Source: JBBREP01 sp038202885
GTDB taxonomy: Bacteria; Actinomycetota; Acidimicrobiia; IMCC26256; PALSA-610
DNA length: 64,000 nucleotides
Reading direction: 5' to 3'
NCBI GenBank assembly: GCA_038202885.1
Contig: JBBREP010000006.1
Coordinates: forward strand, 16,356 to 80,355
Shown: in pieces, positions 34,931 through 43,432 of the stretch
Layout of the letters: each line of letters opens with the position of its first letter
How positions within the stretch are numbered: position 1 is the first letter of the stretch
Notes under the pieces: generated by a model
The model's input: only the letters and a program-made list of their open reading frames with translations
Told to the model about the DNA's origin: nothing
Database searches by the model: none
Program-made: the position numbers and the translations under genes

Positions 34931-35875
34931 TTGCCGCTGTATGAACTCGCCGACGGCAAGCTGACCCCGTTCGTGCGGCTGCGGCCCGGACCCGACCTCT
35001 ATGAGCACGAGGTCGAAGCACTCGTGTGGGCGGACCTCGAAGCGTTCACGGGCGAGTCGTTGTTCCCGGTTGCTCGGCAACCACACATCGCCGGTGGTGG
35101 CAGGCCCGACATCGTGGCGCTCGATGAGTCGGGTCGGGTGGTCGTCATTGAGATCAAGCGAGACGTCGACCGCAGTCAGCTCGCACAGTGCCTTGAGTAC
35201 GCCGGATGGGCACGGCTCACGAACCTCGACGAGATCGCAAGCCTGTACGACGGTGGCAGCCCCGGCCATCAGGGTGTCGCTGCGTTCTTCAGTGACTGGC
35301 AGGACTTCACGGAGAGCACGACGCCAGTCACGATCAACCCCCAACCTCGGCTGGTCCTCATCGCTCGGGACTTCGAGGGACGCACACGTTCGGCTCTCGA
35401 CTTCCTGCGGGAGAACTCGCTGCCGGTCACGGTCATCCCCGTTTCGATCTATGCCGACGACGCAAAGCGACGCATCATTGACATCGAGGCAGACCACGAA
35501 CCAACACTCCCCGGCACAACCACAACCAACGCTGGCCCGAAGGCAGTGACACTGAACGGGAACCGGGTCACCGTGATCGACCTGCTCGACGCAGGATTGC
35601 TCGAACCCGGCGAGCCAGTCGAGTTCGTCCGGCCTCGTCTCGGCAAGCTCTACAAGGCCCACATCACCGCCGAAGGCAAGTTCATCAATGAGGACGGCAA
35701 GGAACACCAATCACCATCGCTCGCCGCAATGCGAGCCGCCGACCTCATCTCCTACGACGGCTGGTACGCCTGGCGAGTCGTACGCCTCGGCGGTACGAAG
35801 CTCGCAGAGCTACGACAGCAGTACATCGCAGCAGCGTCGAGTCCGACTCTGGACGAACCGACCGACGCTACGTAG
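34931..35875 (+). CDS. PD-(D/E)XK nuclease with C-terminal RAMA domain
   Basis: 314 residues. Residues 20-75 hold the nuclease core: GRPDIVALDESG with a second-strand EIKRD, giving the D...ExK metal site. Residues about 205-290 form a RAMA domain (VTVIDLLDAGLLEPGEPVEF, then GWYAWRVVRL), found in restriction and modification proteins and thought to sense modified DNA. TTG start with GAGGAG 6 bases upstream. Divergent from the dead hsdM fragment, and looks intact. Probably a modification-dependent defence nuclease (inference). Confidence 0.75.
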   Translation: MPLYELADGKLTPFVRLRPGPDLYEHEVEALVWADLEAFTGESLFPVARQPHIAGGGRPDIVALDESGRVVVIEIKRDVDRSQLAQCLEYAGWARLTNLDEIASLYDGGSPGHQGVAAFFSDWQDFTESTTPVTINPQPRLVLIARDFEGRTRSALDFLRENSLPVTVIPVSIYADDAKRRIIDIEADHEPTLPGTTTTNAGPKAVTLNGNRVTVIDLLDAGLLEPGEPVEFVRPRLGKLYKAHITAEGKFINEDGKEHQSPSLAAMRAADLISYDGWYAWRVVRLGGTKLAELRQQYIAAASSPTLDEPTDAT

Positions 35876-35981
35876 TTCTTCACCGGAACTTGGCCGCGGC
35901 GAGCGGCCCCTCAGCGGATAACACCCGCGTGTTTCCTTACAGACGAGCTGGGCAAACGATCGAGGGCGCAGCGGCGAGAAC

Positions 35982-36248
35982 TCAATAGTCAGCAGTCTGG
36001 TCCTCACGCCAGCCGTCGGCCCATCCGGGCGGATAGGGGTCGAAACCGCCCAGAAGGCCCATGAGCTCGCCAGTTGCCGTGTCGCTCGCGGCTTTTGGGG
36101 CGACTTGTACGCCACACGGGCACCAGAAATGCGCACCTGCAACTTGCGCAATCGTGATTGCGAGCGCTTGCGCGGTAATGAATCGCCAATGTTTTGAAGG
36201 CTCTTCAAGCGTTTTGCAAAGACTCGTGAACCGAGCCGTCAGGGGCAT
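35982..36248 (-). CDS. Possible small uncharacterised protein
   Basis: 88-residue frame from the ATG at 36248: FTSLCKTLEEPSKHWRFITA, then a CPCG pair and a Trp/Pro-rich tail. Its composition is not that of a random high-GC shadow frame and nothing else is predicted here, but no family or ribosome site is evident. The remaining bases of 35876-36261 contain nothing recognisable. Confidence 0.3.
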   Translation of the reverse strand: MPLTARFTSLCKTLEEPSKHWRFITAQALAITIAQVAGAHFWCPCGVQVAPKAASDTATGELMGLLGGFDPYPPGWADGWREDQTADY

Positions 36249-36261
36249 GTGAATCGCGTCG

Positions 36262-37896
36262 ATGGACACTACGTTGCAACACTTCAGAGCACGACGGTGG
36301 CCCGGTACCCGGGCCTGTCGAGGGAGCAGCACCCTGTCTCATTCACCAGCAAATCCCACAAACGCGCCCACACGGACGTCCCAGAAGGGTCGTTCCGCCG
36401 CAACGTGGCAGCGCAAGCGCCTCACCCGGACGGCGTCGGCACTCGTCGGCACCGCAGTCCTGGCGACCGGCATTGCGGCGCACGTCTCGAACGCCACGCA
36501 GCCGAACGCATCCGCGGCCAGCGTCGCAGCGTCGGCGCGCGGCGGGTCGCAGAACCCGACGATCCGCAACACGAACTATCCGATCCCACCGGGCGCACTG
36601 TTCGTCTCGCCCAAGGGCAGTGACCACAATCCCGGATCTGCAGGCGCGCCGTTCGCGACGATCCGCAAGGCATTAGGCGTCGCGCCGTCTGGTGGCACGG
36701 TCGTGCTGCGTGGCGGCACGTACCGCCAGGCGCTCGGTTCGCTGCGGCGTCGCGTCATCATCCAGGCGTTCCCGCACGAGGCGGCGTGGGTGCGCGGCAG
36801 CAACTCGGGCGCGGCGTTGACCATCGGTTCGGGTGGCGCGGGAAGCCTCATCCGCGGGATTGGTTTCTCGTATTGGGGCGCCAAGTCCCTGACGGGCGAC
36901 GCGGTGACGATCAGCGGCAACAACGTCACGCTCGACAGCGACACGTTCGCGTGGAGCGGCGGTCGTGCACTCGGCATCTACGGCCAGAACGTTGCCGTCA
37001 TCAACTCGATGATCGTCAACAGCGGTGGGAGTGGTGCCAACGCACATCGTGCGAACGGTCTCGACTTCGAACACAACGAAGTGAGCTACTCGAACATGCA
37101 ACACCGGTCGATCAAGCCGTCGCCGACCGCACAGATCAGCGGCGTGAAGATCACGCGCACGGTCAACACGGTGTTTCGTGGCAACGACTTCCACAACAAC
37201 GACAGCAACGGGCTGTGGTTCGACCAGGAGAGCGCGGAGCAGGTCATCGTCAGCAACCGCATCCTGTTGAACAGCGGTCACGGGCTTGCGATTGAGGTGT
37301 CTGGTCACTCGATCGTGGCCGAGAATGTCATCGCCAACAACGGGCGCGACGGCCTCAAACTGTCGGGCGCGAACGATGCCGCGGTCTACAACAACACGAT
37401 CGCGGGCAACGGTTGGGCGCAGATCGGCGTGTACGAAGACCCGCGGCACACCAGTGGTCTCGCCACGAGCGACAGCACGCACATCTCGATCGCAAACAAC
37501 GTGTTCATGGCGGGCTCGAACGCCCAGAAGTACGTGCTCTACAGCTTCGACCTGAGCCGCCCGGCCAAGCTCACGACGCTCCAGATGCTCAGCTACAACG
37601 ACCACAACGTCTACGGTCGCTCGAACGTCGGCAAGCCGAAGACTGCGATCTACACGCAGGCAACCAGGACGGCGCGTGCAGGCTACGCCAGCCTGTCGAA
37701 CTTCCAGAAGGCAACGCACCGCGAGTTGTCGAGCAAGGCGGCGGACAGCTGGTCATTCACGCGCATGTTCGTCGCTCCGGGCTCGTACAACTTCAAGCTT
37801 GCCCCTGGTGCGCCGGCTGCACATCCGACGACCCTGCCCAAGGCCGTCGCCGCGGCGCTGAACACCAGCCCCAACGTCGGCCACGTCGGCGCGTAG
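36262..37896 (+). CDS. Secreted right-handed parallel beta-helix protein
   Basis: 544 residues. A long basic n-region (WQRKRLTRTASA) precedes a hydrophobic segment LVGTAVLATGIAAHVSNA, so it is exported; the true start may be an internal codon closer to this segment. LFVSPKGSDHNPGSAGAPFA matches the DUF1565 entry domain of beta-helix proteins, followed by many ISGNNVTLDSDTF and NNTIAGNGW-type rungs. Such proteins bind or cleave polysaccharides; no catalytic signature is evident. Followed by tandem repeats and a strong terminator. Confidence 0.8.
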   Translation: MDTTLQHFRARRWPGTRACRGSSTLSHSPANPTNAPTRTSQKGRSAATWQRKRLTRTASALVGTAVLATGIAAHVSNATQPNASAASVAASARGGSQNPTIRNTNYPIPPGALFVSPKGSDHNPGSAGAPFATIRKALGVAPSGGTVVLRGGTYRQALGSLRRRVIIQAFPHEAAWVRGSNSGAALTIGSGGAGSLIRGIGFSYWGAKSLTGDAVTISGNNVTLDSDTFAWSGGRALGIYGQNVAVINSMIVNSGGSGANAHRANGLDFEHNEVSYSNMQHRSIKPSPTAQISGVKITRTVNTVFRGNDFHNNDSNGLWFDQESAEQVIVSNRILLNSGHGLAIEVSGHSIVAENVIANNGRDGLKLSGANDAAVYNNTIAGNGWAQIGVYEDPRHTSGLATSDSTHISIANNVFMAGSNAQKYVLYSFDLSRPAKLTTLQMLSYNDHNVYGRSNVGKPKTAIYTQATRTARAGYASLSNFQKATHRELSSKAADSWSFTRMFVAPGSYNFKLAPGAPAAHPTTLPKAVAAALNTSPNVGHVGA

Positions 37897-37935
37897 CACC
37901 ACCCACAACGCACCACCCACAACGCACCACCCAAC
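37896..37935. repeat. Tandem repeat of a 14-bp unit (2.9 copies)
   Basis: GCACCACCCACAAC twice, then GCACCACCCAAC, starting on the last base of the preceding stop codon and ending at the terminator stem. Confidence 0.8.
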
Positions 37936-37959
37936 GGGCGCCGGCCAATGCCGGCGCCC
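37936..37959 (+). terminator. Terminator hairpin of the beta-helix gene
   Basis: GGGCGCCGGC-CAAT-GCCGGCGCCC: a perfect 10-bp stem with a 4-base loop, followed by CTTGTC rather than a long U-tract. Confidence 0.75.
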
Positions 37960-38038
37960 CTTGTCGTGGGCGCGAGCTTCTTCCGCCAGCTCGCCCAGAC
38001 GGCCTGACCCAGCGCGGCGGTAGCGTCGCCTCGTCGAG

Positions 38039-38067
38039 TTGACGGTGCGTCCGGCGAGAGGGAATCT
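38039..38067 (+). promoter_or_regulatory. Promoter of the third P450 gene
   Basis: TTGACG, a 17-bp spacer and GAATCT. GTG at 38068 follows immediately; GTG at 38074 lies 6 bp after the -10 and would make a leaderless message. Confidence 0.45.
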
Positions 38068-39279
38068 GTGGTCGTGATCTCGGTCAACGAGCTGGATTTG
38101 CCAACGTGCGACACGGCCGGGCTCGATCGCCATGAACGCCTCGCGGTGATCGCGACCGCGCGCTCGGAGCACTGGCTCGCGCGGACCCCGCTCGGCTACG
38201 CGCTGACCCATTACAGCGACATCGTCGCGATATTGCGGGACCGTCGATTCCACTCGGCGCTGTCACTGCTGCCGCAGATGCAAGGTCTCGACGGCGTCTC
38301 AATGGAGACACGACGTCCTTCGATCCTGTCGATGGAGGGCGACGAACACACCCGGCTCCGCCGCCTTGTCGCGCCCGCGTTCACGCCCGCGGCCGCGGAT
38401 CGTCTCCGGCCCTTCATGGCCAGCGTGATCGGCGAACTCATCGACACGGTTGCACCCGCAGGTGGCTGCGACCTGGTTGCCGAGGTATGTGACCCGTACC
38501 CGATCCCGATTATCTGCGAGTTGCTCGGCGCGCCACACGACGACTGGCAGCGCTTCTCGCAATGGGCGACCGACATCTTCCGCCTGTTCAACCAGAACCT
38601 CGCCGAGGACCTCCCCGCCATCCAACGCGCGGCCGGCGAACTCGACACCTATGTCCGCGCCCTCGTCGACCGTCGCCGCGCCGACCCGGGCTCGGATCTT
38701 TTGAGCACGCTCATCGCCGTCGAAGAGGCCGGCGACCGACTCTCGACCGACGAGTTGGTCATGCTCGCCGAAGCCGTGCTCATGGCCGGTACCGACACGA
38801 CGCGCAACCAACTCGCGTGTTGCATCGCACTCCTCGGCGCGCATCCCGACCAATGGCAACGTTTCGTCGACGAACCATCGCTCGCGCCCCGCGTCGTCGA
38901 GGAGACGATGCGCTACCTCGGAGCCGTGCAAGGCACGATGCGGGTCGCGTCGCAAGACATCGACTACCGCGACGTGCGCTTCCCGGTCGGCACACTCGTG
39001 AGCCTCTCGCTCGCGGGTGCGAATCGAGATGCCGACATGTTCGCCGAGCCCGACCGATTCGACATCACCCGCGAGTCGACCGTGCCGCACATGACGTTCG
39101 GATCGGGCATCCATTACTGCCTCGGCGCCCACCTCGCCCGCGCCGAACTGCAAGTTGCGCTCACGCTCATCGCCGAGCGACTCCCCGACCTTGAACTCGC
39201 AGGGCCCGTCACCTGGAAGCCCGAAACCTTCGGGATCTGGGGCCCCGCACACCTCCCCCTGCGCTGGGAACCCCGGTAG
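38068..39279 (+). CDS. Cytochrome P450
   Basis: 403-residue P450. I-helix AGTDTTRNQ, K-helix EETMR, haem loop FGSGIHYCLGAHLAR with Cys351. The start is either GTG 38068 or, if the transcript is leaderless, GTG 38074; the two differ by two residues. It has its own promoter behind the terminator of the beta-helix gene. Convergent with the ABC permease gene. No redox partner is encoded nearby and the substrate is unknown. Confidence 0.9.
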   Translation: MVVISVNELDLPTCDTAGLDRHERLAVIATARSEHWLARTPLGYALTHYSDIVAILRDRRFHSALSLLPQMQGLDGVSMETRRPSILSMEGDEHTRLRRLVAPAFTPAAADRLRPFMASVIGELIDTVAPAGGCDLVAEVCDPYPIPIICELLGAPHDDWQRFSQWATDIFRLFNQNLAEDLPAIQRAAGELDTYVRALVDRRRADPGSDLLSTLIAVEEAGDRLSTDELVMLAEAVLMAGTDTTRNQLACCIALLGAHPDQWQRFVDEPSLAPRVVEETMRYLGAVQGTMRVASQDIDYRDVRFPVGTLVSLSLAGANRDADMFAEPDRFDITRESTVPHMTFGSGIHYCLGAHLARAELQVALTLIAERLPDLELAGPVTWKPETFGIWGPAHLPLRWEPR

Positions 39280-39325
39280 CCACAACTCGCCGCGCGCCAC
39301 CCGCCACCCAGTACGCGCCGTGGCG

Positions 39326-40135
39326 CTACACCGCGTGGCGGTAGCGCCAGACGCCGAGCGGGACGAACACGGCGATGATGCCGACGAGCCACGCGACCGA
39401 CTGCAACACATAGGAACTCGTCGGCCCGCCGAGCACGAGCGCCCGCACTGCCGACGCCGTCACCGATACGGGCTGGTGGCGCGCAAATCCTTGCAACCAC
39501 CACGGCATGGTGCTGACGGGGATGAACGCGGACGACGCGAACACGAGCGGCATGAGCACGGGGAGCACCGCAGCCTGCGCCGTCTCGGGGTCGCCGACGA
39601 CAAGGCCAACCACCGCGCAGATCCACGACATCGCAAGGCCGAACAGCAACACGAGCAACATGGCGAGGATGAACGGCCCGATACCGATGTGAATCCGAAA
39701 GCCAATCGCAAACCCAACGCTGACCATCAGCGCAACCACGACGACATTGCGCGCGAGGTCCGCGAGGGTGCGGCCAGCAAGCACGGCCGAGCGTGCCATC
39801 GGCAGTGACCGGAATCGTTCCAACAGCCCCGTTTGCATGTCGGTCGCCAAACCGACCGCGGTGGTCATCGCTCCGAACACAGCCGTTTGCACGAACACGC
39901 CCGGCATCAGGTAGTCGACGTACGGAACGCCGGGCAGCGCCAGGGCCGCGACGCCGCCGAACACGTAACGGAACAGCAGAACGAACACGAGCGGTTGAAT
40001 CGTCGAGAACACGAGCAACTTCGGCACCCGGAACAGCGCGATGAGGTTCCGTCCGGCAATGGCGAGCGCGTCTCGGACGACGCCGAGGCTTGGACCGTGT
40101 TCGGTGCGAGCTCCGGGGACATCGGCGACGGTCAT
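39326..40135 (-). CDS. ABC-2 type transporter permease, DrrB-like
   Basis: 269 residues with six predicted membrane helices and the ABC-2 signature around LPMARSAVLAGRTLADLARN. DrrB-type permeases export daunorubicin and other hydrophobic compounds. Its start overlaps the ATPase stop by 4 bp, so the two form one exporter. Transcribed after the acyl-CoA dehydrogenase and ATPase genes. Confidence 0.88.
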   Translation of the reverse strand: MTVADVPGARTEHGPSLGVVRDALAIAGRNLIALFRVPKLLVFSTIQPLVFVLLFRYVFGGVAALALPGVPYVDYLMPGVFVQTAVFGAMTTAVGLATDMQTGLLERFRSLPMARSAVLAGRTLADLARNVVVVALMVSVGFAIGFRIHIGIGPFILAMLLVLLFGLAMSWICAVVGLVVGDPETAQAAVLPVLMPLVFASSAFIPVSTMPWWLQGFARHQPVSVTASAVRALVLGGPTSSYVLQSVAWLVGIIAVFVPLGVWRYRHAV

Positions 40136-41127
40136 GGAGCCTCCGGACTAACGAGGCCAGCGGCTGAGGACGCGTCGCCGTCGCTGTCGGTGCCGCCGGG
40201 TTGGTGCTCGGTGAGCAACAAGAACACGTCATCCAGGCTTGGCGCGCGCACCTCGAGTTCGTTCGGGCTCAGCTGGTGCATGTCGAGCGCGTGGAGCGCA
40301 TCGACGAGCACACGCGACCCATCGTGGGAGTCGAAGCGGATCACGCTTCCGTGCTGTTCAACCGGCCCGTGGATCGCGAGCGCCACGATCGGTACCGCCT
40401 GCGCTGCGGTTGGTTCGTCGGCCATTGTGAACTCGGCGACGGTGTTGCCGAGCGACTTGAGGTTCGCGGGCGTGTCGTTCGCGATGACCCGGCCCCGGTC
40501 GATCACCGCGACACGTTGAGTGAGATGATCCGCCTCCTCGAGGTACTGGGTCGTAAGCAACACGGTGGTGTTCGCGGCGGCCAACTCACGAATCAGGTCC
40601 CACAACTCGTTGCGGCTGTGCGGGTCGAGGCCGGTGGTCGGCTCGTCGAGGAACAGCACCGGCGGGCGGGCCACGAGTGCCGCGGCGACGTCGAGGCGGC
40701 GGCGCATTCCACCCGAGTAGGTGCGCACCGGTCGCGCCGCCGCGTCGACCAGCTCGAACCGTTCGAGGAGTTCGTCTACACGTGGCCGAAATTCGCGGCG
40801 GGACATCTGGCTCAGACGACCGATGAGCCGAAGGTTTTCGCGCCCGGTCAGGTTCGGGTCGACGGCCGCGAACTGACCGGCCAGTCCGATCAGGCGGCGC
40901 ACGCCCGCCGGGTCGCGCGCCACGTCGACGCCCAACACCGTGGCGTGTCCACCGTCGGGTCGCAGGAGCGTCGTCAGGATACGGATGACCGTCGTCTTGC
41001 CCGCGCCGTTCGGCCCCAACAATCCAACGACGCTCCCGACCGGAACCTCGAGATCGATGCCGTCGACAGCGACGAGCGCACCGAACCGTTTCGTCAGTCC
41101 TTCGACGACGATGGCGCTGTCGCTCAT
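40132..41127 (-). CDS. ABC transporter ATP-binding protein, DrrA-like
   Basis: 331-residue ATPase: Walker A GPNGAGKTT, signature YSGGMRRRLDVA, Walker B VLFLDEPTTGLD and H-loop TTQYLEEAD. The C-terminal extension of about 90 residues is typical of DrrA-type drug-resistance ATPases. It starts 3 bp after the stop of the acyl-CoA dehydrogenase gene and overlaps the permease. Likely exports a lipid-like product; the substrate is unknown. Confidence 0.93.
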   Translation of the reverse strand: MSDSAIVVEGLTKRFGALVAVDGIDLEVPVGSVVGLLGPNGAGKTTVIRILTTLLRPDGGHATVLGVDVARDPAGVRRLIGLAGQFAAVDPNLTGRENLRLIGRLSQMSRREFRPRVDELLERFELVDAAARPVRTYSGGMRRRLDVAAALVARPPVLFLDEPTTGLDPHSRNELWDLIRELAAANTTVLLTTQYLEEADHLTQRVAVIDRGRVIANDTPANLKSLGNTVAEFTMADEPTAAQAVPIVALAIHGPVEQHGSVIRFDSHDGSRVLVDALHALDMHQLSPNELEVRAPSLDDVFLLLTEHQPGGTDSDGDASSAAGLVSPEAP

Positions 41128-41130
41128 CGC

Positions 41131-42381
41131 TCAGGCGCCGAAGTCCCAGCCGCTGCCGCGGTGATACTGCGACAACACGTTCTTGGCGATCAGGATCTTG
41201 TGCACCTCGTCGGGTCCGTCGGCGATGCGCAGCGTGCGCGCACCTTGGTACATCGCCGAGAGCGGGAGATCACCCGACACGCCGGCCGCGCCCCACACCT
41301 GGATGGCGCGGTCGACAACCCGTTCGTAGGCCGCGGGGACGAACACCTTGATGGCCGAGATGTCGGTACGCGGGTCGGCGTCGGCAGCCATCTTTTCGGC
41401 GCAGTGAATCGTCATCAGCCGCGCGGCCTGGATGTCCATGTACGAATCGGCGATGAAGCCCTGGATGAACTGCTTCGTTTCGAGCAGACCGCCGTGTACC
41501 TCGCGCGCCATCGCCCGCTCGACCATCAGGTCGAACGCACGCCACATCTGGCCGATCGAATTCATGCAGTGATACACGCGGCCCGCACCGAGACGATCCT
41601 GCGCGGCCTGGTGCCCACTCCCCCGGCTCCCCAGCTGGTGATCGATTGGCACGCGCACGTCGTCGTAGATGATCTCGCAGTGATCGCTCTCCACACCCCA
41701 CACCGTGATGCCGCGCACGATGTTGACGCCCGGCGTATCCCTCGGCACGATGATCTGCGTCATGCGCGCGCTCGTGTCGGCACCGCCGTCAGTGTCTTCG
41801 GTGCGGCACATGACGATGAAGAAGTCCGCGCGCTTGCCGTTCGACGTGAACCACTTGTGGCCGTTGATGACCCACTCGTCGCCGTCGCGCCGCGCCGTGG
41901 TGCGCAGCGAGCGCGGGTCGGAGCCCGGTTGATCGGGCTCGGTCATCGAAAAGCCCGACTCGAGCGTGCCCTCGATGAGCGGAAGCAACCACCGTTGCTT
42001 TTGCATCTCGGTGCCGTACTTCACGAGGATCGTCTGGTTCCCCGAGTTCGGCGCCACCACACCGAACAGCGACGCCGCGCCAACGGCGTACGCGAGCACC
42101 TCGTTCATGTACGCCAACTCGAGAAAGTCGAGGCCGGCGCCGCCGTACTCGACGGGAAGGTGCGGTGCCCACAAACCCGCCTGCTTCACGACCGACTTGA
42201 CGTGCTCCCGCACCCCGCTCGCCTGTGCAACATCCGAGTCGGTGAGCCGCGCGTTCGCGCGCCGCGCCCACAGCAGGTTCTCGTTCGGCAGGATTTCCTT
42301 GTTGACGATCTGCGCGGTCAGCGCCCGCACCTCGTTGATCCGATCCGACACCGTCGGGATCGGTTGCACGTTCATCAGCAT
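41131..42381 (-). CDS. Acyl-CoA dehydrogenase
   Basis: 416-residue FAD enzyme of normal length. LPVEYGGAGLDFLELAYMNE, SGFSMTEPDQPGSDPRSL, GHKWFTSNGKRADFF and the C-terminal VWGAAGVSGDLPLSAMYQGA are canonical. The ATG at 42381 has GAGGAG about 8 bases upstream; a 68-codon in-frame extension overlapping the next gene is rejected. Three bases separate it from the ABC exporter ATPase gene, an unusual but probably real operon link. Confidence 0.9.
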   Translation of the reverse strand: MLMNVQPIPTVSDRINEVRALTAQIVNKEILPNENLLWARRANARLTDSDVAQASGVREHVKSVVKQAGLWAPHLPVEYGGAGLDFLELAYMNEVLAYAVGAASLFGVVAPNSGNQTILVKYGTEMQKQRWLLPLIEGTLESGFSMTEPDQPGSDPRSLRTTARRDGDEWVINGHKWFTSNGKRADFFIVMCRTEDTDGGADTSARMTQIIVPRDTPGVNIVRGITVWGVESDHCEIIYDDVRVPIDHQLGSRGSGHQAAQDRLGAGRVYHCMNSIGQMWRAFDLMVERAMAREVHGGLLETKQFIQGFIADSYMDIQAARLMTIHCAEKMAADADPRTDISAIKVFVPAAYERVVDRAIQVWGAAGVSGDLPLSAMYQGARTLRIADGPDEVHKILIAKNVLSQYHRGSGWDFGA

Positions 42382-42437
42382 GGGGTCGCTCCTCGCCGTG
42401 GCCGTCGCCGTCGCCGCGAGTTCATCACGGCGGACTG

Positions 42438-43367
42438 TCAGTCGCGGCCTGGGCGCTTGCGACGGTAGCGGTCGAGCGGCCGGAGCAGGCGCGCGGCCTG
42501 CTCGTCGGACAAGCGCATGCGACGCTTGAGCGCGTCGTACCCACGCACCAACGTCTTGTCGACGAAGATCGGGATTGCCTTCCACCCGTCGCCGGGACGG
42601 GCTCGGTATTCAGTGGACTGCACCTCGGGATCCGCGTCCTCGGTGAAGTAGTAGAGCGCCATCGAGCGGCGCGACCGCTCGGGCGGGCAGCGCAACGGGT
42701 CGGGGTGACCGTGGAACGAGTCGGCGAGCGTCGTGAAGATCACCGCGCGGTTGAGGATCGGTGCGACCTTGTGTTTCAAGGTCGTCATGTCCTTGCTCCA
42801 TAGCTCAAGATCGCCGCCGTACTCGGGTTCCCAGTCGGAGTTCAGGTACACGAGCACATTGCACCGACGACGCCAATGGCGACGCTTCGGATGGACCGTG
42901 AAGTCAGCGTGGATGTTGAGGTAACCGCCGCGGAAGGTCTGGTGCAGGCCCGCGCCTTCGAGCGTCTCGTCGATGAGTAGATCGTCGATCCCCGTGAGCT
43001 CCGACAAGAACGCCACGAACTCCGGGGACTGGAGCTGGCGCACCACCTCGCGTTGTGTCGGCCCCCACGATGCCGGGTCGGTGTTCGCGTACTTGCGCTC
43101 GTTGACGTGCAGGTACGAGATCCACGACGCGTCGGTGTCCTCGGGAAACTCCGTCGCGGCCCGCTGCGCGGCCTCGGGCACCAAGAAATTGTCGATCACG
43201 ATGTGGGGGAACGGCGCGGCAGACCGATACCGCTCGCGCAGCGTCGGGAGCTGCGCGCTCCACCGATCGAGATCGAGCACGGGCACGCCCGCCGTCGATG
43301 TTGGCGCGGGCACCGCGCCCACGTTCGCGCCCGCATTCGCGCCCGTCGAGTCACGCATCGCATCCAC
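42438..43367 (-). CDS. 2-oxoglutarate/Fe(II) oxygenase, prolyl-hydroxylase-like
   Basis: 309 residues. The double-stranded beta-helix core carries HADF (HxD) in YLNIHADFTVHPK, a distal His in FHGHPDPL and the 2-oxoglutarate Arg in RSRRSMALYYF. The arrangement matches Tpa1/OGFOD-type and other 2OG-FeII_Oxy proteins. A Pro/Ala-rich N-terminal 30 residues may be dispensable. First gene of the leftward run 43367-39326 and separated from the giant surface-protein gene by a perfect palindrome. Substrate unknown. Confidence 0.8.
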   Translation of the reverse strand: MDAMRDSTGANAGANVGAVPAPTSTAGVPVLDLDRWSAQLPTLRERYRSAAPFPHIVIDNFLVPEAAQRAATEFPEDTDASWISYLHVNERKYANTDPASWGPTQREVVRQLQSPEFVAFLSELTGIDDLLIDETLEGAGLHQTFRGGYLNIHADFTVHPKRRHWRRRCNVLVYLNSDWEPEYGGDLELWSKDMTTLKHKVAPILNRAVIFTTLADSFHGHPDPLRCPPERSRRSMALYYFTEDADPEVQSTEYRARPGDGWKAIPIFVDKTLVRGYDALKRRMRLSDEQAARLLRPLDRYRRKRPGRD

Positions 43368-43390
43368 GGGCCCAGCATGAGGCTCGCGGC

Positions 43391-43432
43391 GACTCGGAGG
43401 TAGGGACCTTGGTCCCTACCTCCCTACGAGTC
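43391..43432 (-). terminator. Long palindrome between the giant surface-protein gene and the oxygenase gene
   Basis: GGAGGTAGGGACC-TT-GGTCCCTACCTCC has perfect 13-bp arms, and GACTCG/CGAGTC extends the stem past a small bulge. It begins at the giant gene's stop codon and lies 24 bp before the oxygenase start, so it is a terminator, an operator, or both. Confidence 0.65.

Noticed and set aside
40201..42468. 755-codon plus-strand open frame
   Set aside because: Antisense to the ABC ATPase and acyl-CoA dehydrogenase, both with full motifs.
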